46,631 nucleotides of DNA from Rhodospirillaceae bacterium. GTDB taxonomy: Bacteria > Pseudomonadota > Alphaproteobacteria > GCA-2731375. The stretch lies in assembly GCA_018701215.1 (NCBI GenBank), contig JABIWH010000049.1, positions 1 to 46,631 on the forward strand, read 5' to 3'. Both the position numbers and the translations under genes were made by a program. This document shows positions 42,195-46,631 of this stretch, piece by piece. The notes beneath the pieces are model-generated. The model had not been told where the DNA came from. It made no database searches and worked only from the letters and a program-made list of their open reading frames with translations. Position 1 is the first letter of the stretch; each line of letters opens with the position of its first letter.

Positions 42195-43511
42195 CTAGGG
42201 CCTGTTGGATTGTAGGCGCAAGGCAATTGCGCGGGCGTGGGCGGACAGGCCCTCGGCCTCGGCCAAGATCATCGCATCAGGACCCAGATGGGCCAGACCA
42301 TCGCCACTGCAACGGATGATCGAACTGCGTTTCATGAAATCAAGCACCGACAGACCGGAGCTGAAGCGCGCGCCCCGCGCCGTGGGCAGGACATGGTTTG
42401 GCCCGGCGATATAGTCCCCGATGGGCTCGGGCGTATGGGCGCCAAGAAAGATCGAACCCGCATTGCGCACCCGCGCCAGCATGCCCTCGGCATCCGCCAG
42501 GGCGATGGCCAGATGTTCCGGCGCGATGCGGTCCACCAGATCCACCGCGTCATCCCAGTCCCGCACAATGATGATGCTGCCGTAACGGTCCCAGCTGGCG
42601 CGCGCGATCTCGGCCCGGGGCAAGCTCGTCAAATGGTCGGCCACGGCATCCGCGACTTGCTCGGCAAAGGCCGCGTCATCGGTGATCAAGATCGCTTGCG
42701 CGGCGGCGTCATGTTCGGCCTGGGACAGCAGATCGGCGGCGATCCATGAGGGGTTATTATCCTTGTCGGCCAGCACCAGTATTTCCGACGGCCCGGCGAT
42801 CATTTCAATCCCGACGATACCAAAGACCTGCCGTTTGGCCGCCGCCACATAGGCATTGCCCGGACCAACAATCTTGTCCACCGGCGCAATGGACGCCGTG
42901 CCATGGGCCAAGGCGGCAATGGCCTGGGCGCCGCCCATGCGATAGATTTCATCCACGCCCGCGATCCGTGCCGCCGCCAGCACCAGGGGGTTCAGCTGCC
43001 CATCGGGGCTGGGCACGGCCATGGCCAGCCGCGGCACGCCCGCGACCTTGGCCGGAACCGCATTCATCAAAACCGACGACGGATAGGCCGCCAGGCCGCC
43101 GGGCACATACAGCCCCACCGCCGCAATGGCGGTCCAGCGGTGTCCCAGTTCAATACCGTGGTCGTCCATATAGCGGTCGTCCTGGGGCAATTGCCGGCCA
43201 TGATAGGCCGCGATGCGGTCATGGGCATGGCGCAGGGCCTGGATCTGTTCTGCCGGCACACTGTCCATGGCCTGGTCCAGTTCAACCGAGGTCAGGCGCA
43301 TCTCCGCCGCGGTGTAATCCACCCGGTCGAATTTTCGGGTGTATTCCAGCACGGCGTCATCGCCCCGGCTTTGCACCTGGGCCAAAATATCGGCGACCGC
43401 TTGATTGACGTCCACGGCGGTCTCGCGCTTGTCAGCCAGGAAAGCGGCGAAACGCGCCTCAAAATCCTGAGCCCGGCTATCCAGCATAAGGCCGTTCCAC
43501 TTAAGCGGCAT
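42195..43511 (-). CDS. hisD: Histidinol dehydrogenase
   Basis: 438 residues, the last two steps of histidine synthesis: histidinol to histidine with NAD+. Zinc/active-site regions are LLSQAEHDAAAQ (Gln and His ligands), RIAPEHLAI (catalytic Glu-His), GDYIAGPNHVLPT, and the C-terminal GLSAHARAI (His ligand). The ATG at 43511 overlaps the hisG end by 11 bp; the longer TTG start at 43514 is less likely. Length is full. Confidence 0.96.
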   Translation of the reverse strand: MPLKWNGLMLDSRAQDFEARFAAFLADKRETAVDVNQAVADILAQVQSRGDDAVLEYTRKFDRVDYTAAEMRLTSVELDQAMDSVPAEQIQALRHAHDRIAAYHGRQLPQDDRYMDDHGIELGHRWTAIAAVGLYVPGGLAAYPSSVLMNAVPAKVAGVPRLAMAVPSPDGQLNPLVLAAARIAGVDEIYRMGGAQAIAALAHGTASIAPVDKIVGPGNAYVAAAKRQVFGIVGIEMIAGPSEILVLADKDNNPSWIAADLLSQAEHDAAAQAILITDDAAFAEQVADAVADHLTSLPRAEIARASWDRYGSIIIVRDWDDAVDLVDRIAPEHLAIALADAEGMLARVRNAGSIFLGAHTPEPIGDYIAGPNHVLPTARGARFSSGLSVLDFMKRSSIIRCSGDGLAHLGPDAMILAEAEGLSAHARAIALRLQSNRP

Positions 43512-44157
43512 CAAGGGCCCCCTGGAAACGCTCGATCCAGCCGCTCAGATGTTCCGGCCTGGTCTTGGCGGCGGCCCGGTTGATAATCAGGCGCGAGGTC
43601 ACATCGGCAATACGCTCGACCTCGACCAGGCCATTGGCGCGCAAGGTTTCGCCGCTGCTGACCAGATCAACAATGCGGCGGCAAAGCCCAAGGCTGGGCG
43701 CCAGTTCCATGGCGCCGTTCAGGTGAATACATTCGGCCTGGACCCCACGGGCGGCGAAATGGCGCCGGGTGATGCCGGGATATTTGGTGGCCACGCGAAT
43801 ATGGCTCCAGCGGCCGGGATCGTCCTCGGCCAGCATTTCCGCCGGCTCCGCCACCGCCATGTAACAGCCGCCAATGCCCAGATCCAAAGGCGCATAAATT
43901 TCCGGATACTGGAATTCCATCAAGACATCATTGCCCGCGATACCAATCTGTGCCGCGCCGAAGGCCACGAAGGTGGCCACATCAAAACTGCGCACGCGGA
44001 CGATTTCCAGATCCGGGATGTTTGTTTTGAAGCGTAACAGCCGCGAGGACGGATCGTCAAAGGCCGCTTCCGGCTCGATCCCGGCACCGCGCAACAAGGG
44101 CATGGCTTCCTTTAAAATGCGCCCCTTGGGCAGGGCAATGACCAGTTTCTGCGACAT
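43501..44157 (-). CDS. hisG: ATP phosphoribosyltransferase, short form
   Basis: 218 residues, first step of histidine synthesis. N-terminal ALPKGRILKEA, then FGAAQIGIAGNDVL and the PRPP-type region ELAPSLGLCRRIVDLVSSGETLRANGL. It lacks the roughly 80-residue C-terminal regulatory ACT-like domain of the long form, so it belongs to the HisG-S type that works with HisZ; no hisZ is in this window. The ATG at 44157 is preceded by a GGA-containing region; the TTG 6 bp earlier is rejected. It overlaps hisD by 11 bp. Confidence 0.94.
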   Translation of the reverse strand: MSQKLVIALPKGRILKEAMPLLRGAGIEPEAAFDDPSSRLLRFKTNIPDLEIVRVRSFDVATFVAFGAAQIGIAGNDVLMEFQYPEIYAPLDLGIGGCYMAVAEPAEMLAEDDPGRWSHIRVATKYPGITRRHFAARGVQAECIHLNGAMELAPSLGLCRRIVDLVSSGETLRANGLVEVERIADVTSRLIINRAAAKTRPEHLSGWIERFQGALDAA

Positions 44158-44199
44158 TTCCAAATTTCCTATGGGCCTAGGCCCAATTGCACAAGTTAC

Positions 44200-44643
44200 C
44201 TATGGCTCAATATTGTGGTCGGGCCGGCTCGGCGTTGGCCAACCCTGATCGATATCACCCATCCGGCAGCTGACAGCCTCCGCCTCCAGGCGCAACGTAC
44301 CGCCACCGGCAAATTCCAACTTTATGGCGACGCCATAATCCGCGTCCTCGCATGTAACCGCCAATAATGGCAATAGGCCAGTCTGGTCGGCCATGTCGAT
44401 GCCCTGTGCCTGCACACGCAGCACATCGTCAAAATGCATGCCACAGCGCACCCGTACACCACCTTCGCTACCCAGTTCATCAACCAGCTCCCAACGAAAG
44501 CGGGTCAAGACCAGCGCAAAGCGGCGCTGCCGGGCGTTATAGGACATATCGCCGATACGGGCGATGGCATCCTGCAGACAGCTTGAGATCACGGCCAGAT
44601 CGTCCGCTTCCTCGGCCCGCAGGCGCAACAGTGAATTAATCAT
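44200..44643 (-). CDS. DUF2948 family protein
   Basis: 147 residues, recognised as the alphaproteobacterial DUF2948 family: LRLRAEEADDLAVISSCLQD at the start, GDMSYNARQRRFALVLTRFRWE and a C-terminal LRLEAEAVSCRMGDI with conserved Cys. There is no membrane segment, and the function is unknown. It sits 19 bp after murA and 42 bp before hisG in the same direction, its usual place in this order. Confidence 0.88.
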   Translation of the reverse strand: MINSLLRLRAEEADDLAVISSCLQDAIARIGDMSYNARQRRFALVLTRFRWELVDELGSEGGVRVRCGMHFDDVLRVQAQGIDMADQTGLLPLLAVTCEDADYGVAIKLEFAGGGTLRLEAEAVSCRMGDIDQGWPTPSRPDHNIEP

Positions 44644-44662
44644 AGCCTCTGCCCTGCCCTTC

Positions 44663-45979
44663 CTATTCGGTCAGCCGCACGATATCGGCGCCACAGGCGG
44701 AAAGTTTTTCCTCCAGTCGCTCGTATCCGCGATCCAGGTGATAGACCCGATTAATCATGGTTTCCCCCGCCGAGGCCAAGCCCGCCAGGACCAACGAGAC
44801 CGAGGCGCGCAAGTCGGTCGCCATCACCGGCGCCCCATGCAGGCCGCTGCCACCGGGACCACCACTGCCGCGAACCATTGCGGTCGCGCCCTTGACGGCA
44901 ATATCAGCCCCCATGCGCATCAGCTCGGGCACATGTTGGAAACGGTTCTCAAAAATCGTCTCGGTGATCATCGCCGCGCCGTCCGCCACCGCCATCAAGG
45001 CCATCATCTGTGCCTGCAGGTCCGTGGGAAAGCCAGGATAGGGCGCCGTGGTAACATCGATACCAATGACGCCGCCATTGCGTTCGCCAGCATCGGTGCC
45101 GCCGATCCGAATACCGCATTCGGTGCGCTGTACATTGACGTTGGCCTGGCTCAACGCGGCCAGCACGGCCTCCATCGTCTCTGGCTGTGCGCCGATCAAT
45201 TCCACTTCGCCGCCTGTAATGGCGGCGGCGATGGCATAGGTCGCCGCCTCGATCCGGTCGGGCAGGACGGCATAATCGGCAGCACCCAGCCTGTCCACGC
45301 CCTGGATCCGCAAAGTGTCGCCGCCGATGCCTTCGATGCGTGCGCCCATGCGGTTCAAACAGTTGGCCAGATCGCCGACCTCGGGCTCGCGGGCGGCATT
45401 TTCCAACACCACTTCGCCCTTGGCCAGGCACGCCGCCATCAACAGATTCTCCGTTGCCCCGACCGAGATACGGGGAAACACCACCACACCGCCCTGCAAG
45501 CCATGGGGCGCCTTGGCGATAATATAGCCATCGTCCAGTTCAATCTCGGCGCCCAGGGCTTCCAGGCCGCGAATATGCATATCTACGGGACGGGTGCCGA
45601 TGGCACAACCGCCCGGAAGCGAGACCCGGGCCTGGCCGCAACGGGCCAGCAACGGACCGAGCACCAGGACGGAAGCGCGCATTTTCCGAACGATGTCATA
45701 AGGCGCCTCGGTCGAGGAGATCGCGCCGGCCCGCAGTTTCAGGACATGGCCCATATGACCGCCGCCGGGATGTTCGCCCGCCATGGAGACCTCCACGCCG
45801 TGCTGGGCCAGCAGATGGGTCATGGTGGCGATATCCGCCAAATGCGGCAGATTGCGCAAAACCAGGGTTTCATCGCTCAACAAGCTGGCCGCCATAAGAG
45901 GCAGGGCGGCGTTCTTGGCACCGCTAATGGGAATCTTGCCCCGCAGGGAGCGGCCTCCACGTATGCGTATCTTATCCAT
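44663..45979 (-). CDS. murA: UDP-N-acetylglucosamine 1-carboxyvinyltransferase
   Basis: 438 residues. It transfers enolpyruvate from PEP to UDP-GlcNAc, the first committed step of peptidoglycan synthesis. It has Lys22-Asn23 (GAKNAALPLM), the catalytic Cys125 in PGGCAIGTRPVD (fosfomycin target, Cys form), Asp in FPTDLQAQ, and DLRAS near the C-terminus. A short Gly-rich insert (GSGGPGGSGLHG) before VMATDLRAS makes it slightly longer than enteric MurA. First gene of the leftward block murA-DUF2948-hisG-hisD-UPF0262-phosphatase. Confidence 0.96.
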   Translation of the reverse strand: MDKIRIRGGRSLRGKIPISGAKNAALPLMAASLLSDETLVLRNLPHLADIATMTHLLAQHGVEVSMAGEHPGGGHMGHVLKLRAGAISSTEAPYDIVRKMRASVLVLGPLLARCGQARVSLPGGCAIGTRPVDMHIRGLEALGAEIELDDGYIIAKAPHGLQGGVVVFPRISVGATENLLMAACLAKGEVVLENAAREPEVGDLANCLNRMGARIEGIGGDTLRIQGVDRLGAADYAVLPDRIEAATYAIAAAITGGEVELIGAQPETMEAVLAALSQANVNVQRTECGIRIGGTDAGERNGGVIGIDVTTAPYPGFPTDLQAQMMALMAVADGAAMITETIFENRFQHVPELMRMGADIAVKGATAMVRGSGGPGGSGLHGAPVMATDLRASVSLVLAGLASAGETMINRVYHLDRGYERLEEKLSACGADIVRLTE

Positions 45980-46170
45980 CTAATTCCTGGTCAAATCCCG
46001 GCAGTTCTGACAATGGCCCCAATGGCCGCGCCAGTATTCGCTATAACATCAACGGTTGGCGGGGTTCTATCCTATTGCACCGCGCCTGCAAACCGCCAGA
46101 TTCCTAAAACAGCCTGTCAGTTGCGCCCAACAGGCACACGGATTATGGCGCTGAGATGACAAAACCGAAT

Positions 46171-46362
46171 TTATTCGGCCGTTCCAGGCGCGGAAGTACC
46201 GGGCGGAGCGGACGCGGCGGTATCTTCAACCGTCTCGCCCGCTGGCTTTTGCTTCTTGCGCCGACGCAGATTATCGCGCAAGGCCTGGGCCAGGCGCAAT
46301 TTTCGCTGCTCAGCCGCCTGATTTGAGCTATTGGCGGGCTGTTGTGATTTTTTTTCGTTCAT
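46171..46362 (-). CDS. Small basic hypothetical protein
   Basis: 63 residues: Gln/Asn-rich start (NEKKSQQPANSSNQ), a strongly basic helix AEQRKLRLAQALRDNLRRRKKQKPA and an acidic/Pro/Ala-rich tail. It resembles the short basic proteins often seen near murA in alphaproteobacteria, but I know no name or function. The ATG at 46362 lies in the frame's last part; an upstream extension would run into the tRNA region and is rejected. The ribosome site is weak. The 190 bp before murA hold no other frame I can support. Confidence 0.6.
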   Translation of the reverse strand: MNEKKSQQPANSSNQAAEQRKLRLAQALRDNLRRRKKQKPAGETVEDTAASAPPGTSAPGTAE

Positions 46363-46465
46363 GGGGTGATCGGTGCCATATCTCGCTTGCCCTGACAAGG
46401 GCACTTGTGGCAGTTTGCCGGACCGTCGCACAGCGGCAAGCCGCAAATCGAAAATGCGGCACCCC

Positions 46466-46540
<75 letters not shown>

Positions 46541-46631
46541 CTGCTTCCACCGATTGCCGCACTGCATCTGGGCGACCGCGCGATCCTGCTCGACATGGGT
46601 CAAGTGGTGTTCGAGGGAACGGCGCAGGAAG
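46541..46631 (+). pseudogene. LivF-type ABC ATPase C-terminal fragment abutting the tRNA
   Basis: The frame beginning right after the tRNA CCA reads ALHLGDRAILLDMGQVVFEG and continues to the window edge. This resembles the C-terminal part of LivF/LivG-type branched-chain amino acid ATPases (usual form ALxxADRAYVLExGRVVLEG). The preceding domain with Walker A, signature and Walker B is absent because the tRNA stands in its place. Only 30 codons are visible, so it could be a truncated remnant after recombination at the tRNA, or a contig join. The call rests on short similarity by eye. Confidence 0.5.

Noticed and set aside
44173..44184. 12-bp palindrome GGGCCTAGGCCC upstream of hisG
   Set aside because: Too short and without T-run or second copy to call as an operator or terminator.
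44564..46159. 531-codon open frame on the plus strand
   Set aside because: Antisense to murA and part of DUF2948, both clearly recognised.

Overview
The window looks like chromosomal DNA of a free-living, motile, iron-scavenging alphaproteobacterium, probably of the Rhodospirillales type. This rests on the high GC content, the block murA - DUF2948 - hisG - hisD - UPF0262 - low-molecular-weight phosphatase, a CheZ homologue, ABC-rich gene content, and a tRNA-Thr(GGT) of alphaproteobacterial appearance. It is densely coded, with many ATGA stop/start overlaps. No phage, IS element or CRISPR array is visible. The taxonomic placement is inference.

Left part (1-12.6 kb). After an unrecognised partial gene comes a leftward iron(III) uptake operon, fbpA-fbpB-fbpC plus a hemerythrin-like gene, driven from a promoter that overlaps a good Fur box. 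A CheZ gene follows. Next is a leftward five-gene sugar-type (CUT2) ABC system: permease, binding protein, a permease fused to a strictosidine-synthase/SMP-30-like propeller, a second free propeller, and the double ATPase.

Middle (12.8-31.6 kb). An acyl-CoA dehydrogenase ends in a strong terminator. An AraC regulator is divergent from an MFS transporter across an operator-like palindrome. glpD and a glycerophosphodiesterase overlap tail to tail, followed by a HAD phosphatase and a heterodimeric ABC exporter. At 23666-24592 lies the most interesting gene: a GrdB-like protein interrupted by one in-frame UGA inside a UxxC motif, with a 7-bp hairpin at SECIS distance, so most likely a selenoprotein. 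SDR, EamA, RhlE, DksA-like, thioesterase and molybdopterin oxidoreductase genes follow.

Right part (31.7-46.6 kb). A run of small-molecule catabolic enzymes (AhpD-like, dienelactone hydrolase, amidohydrolase, 3-hydroxyisobutyrate-type dehydrogenase, alpha/beta hydrolase, sulfurtransferase, ketopantoate reductase) leads into a compact transglutaminase-like plus two ATP-grasp ligase cassette of unknown product. A deaminase and the conserved murA-his block follow. The window closes with tRNA-Thr, directly abutted by what looks like the 3' part of a LivF-type ATPase gene.

A pair of related palindromic repeats (3695-3760 and 29017-29099) marks two intergenic regions.
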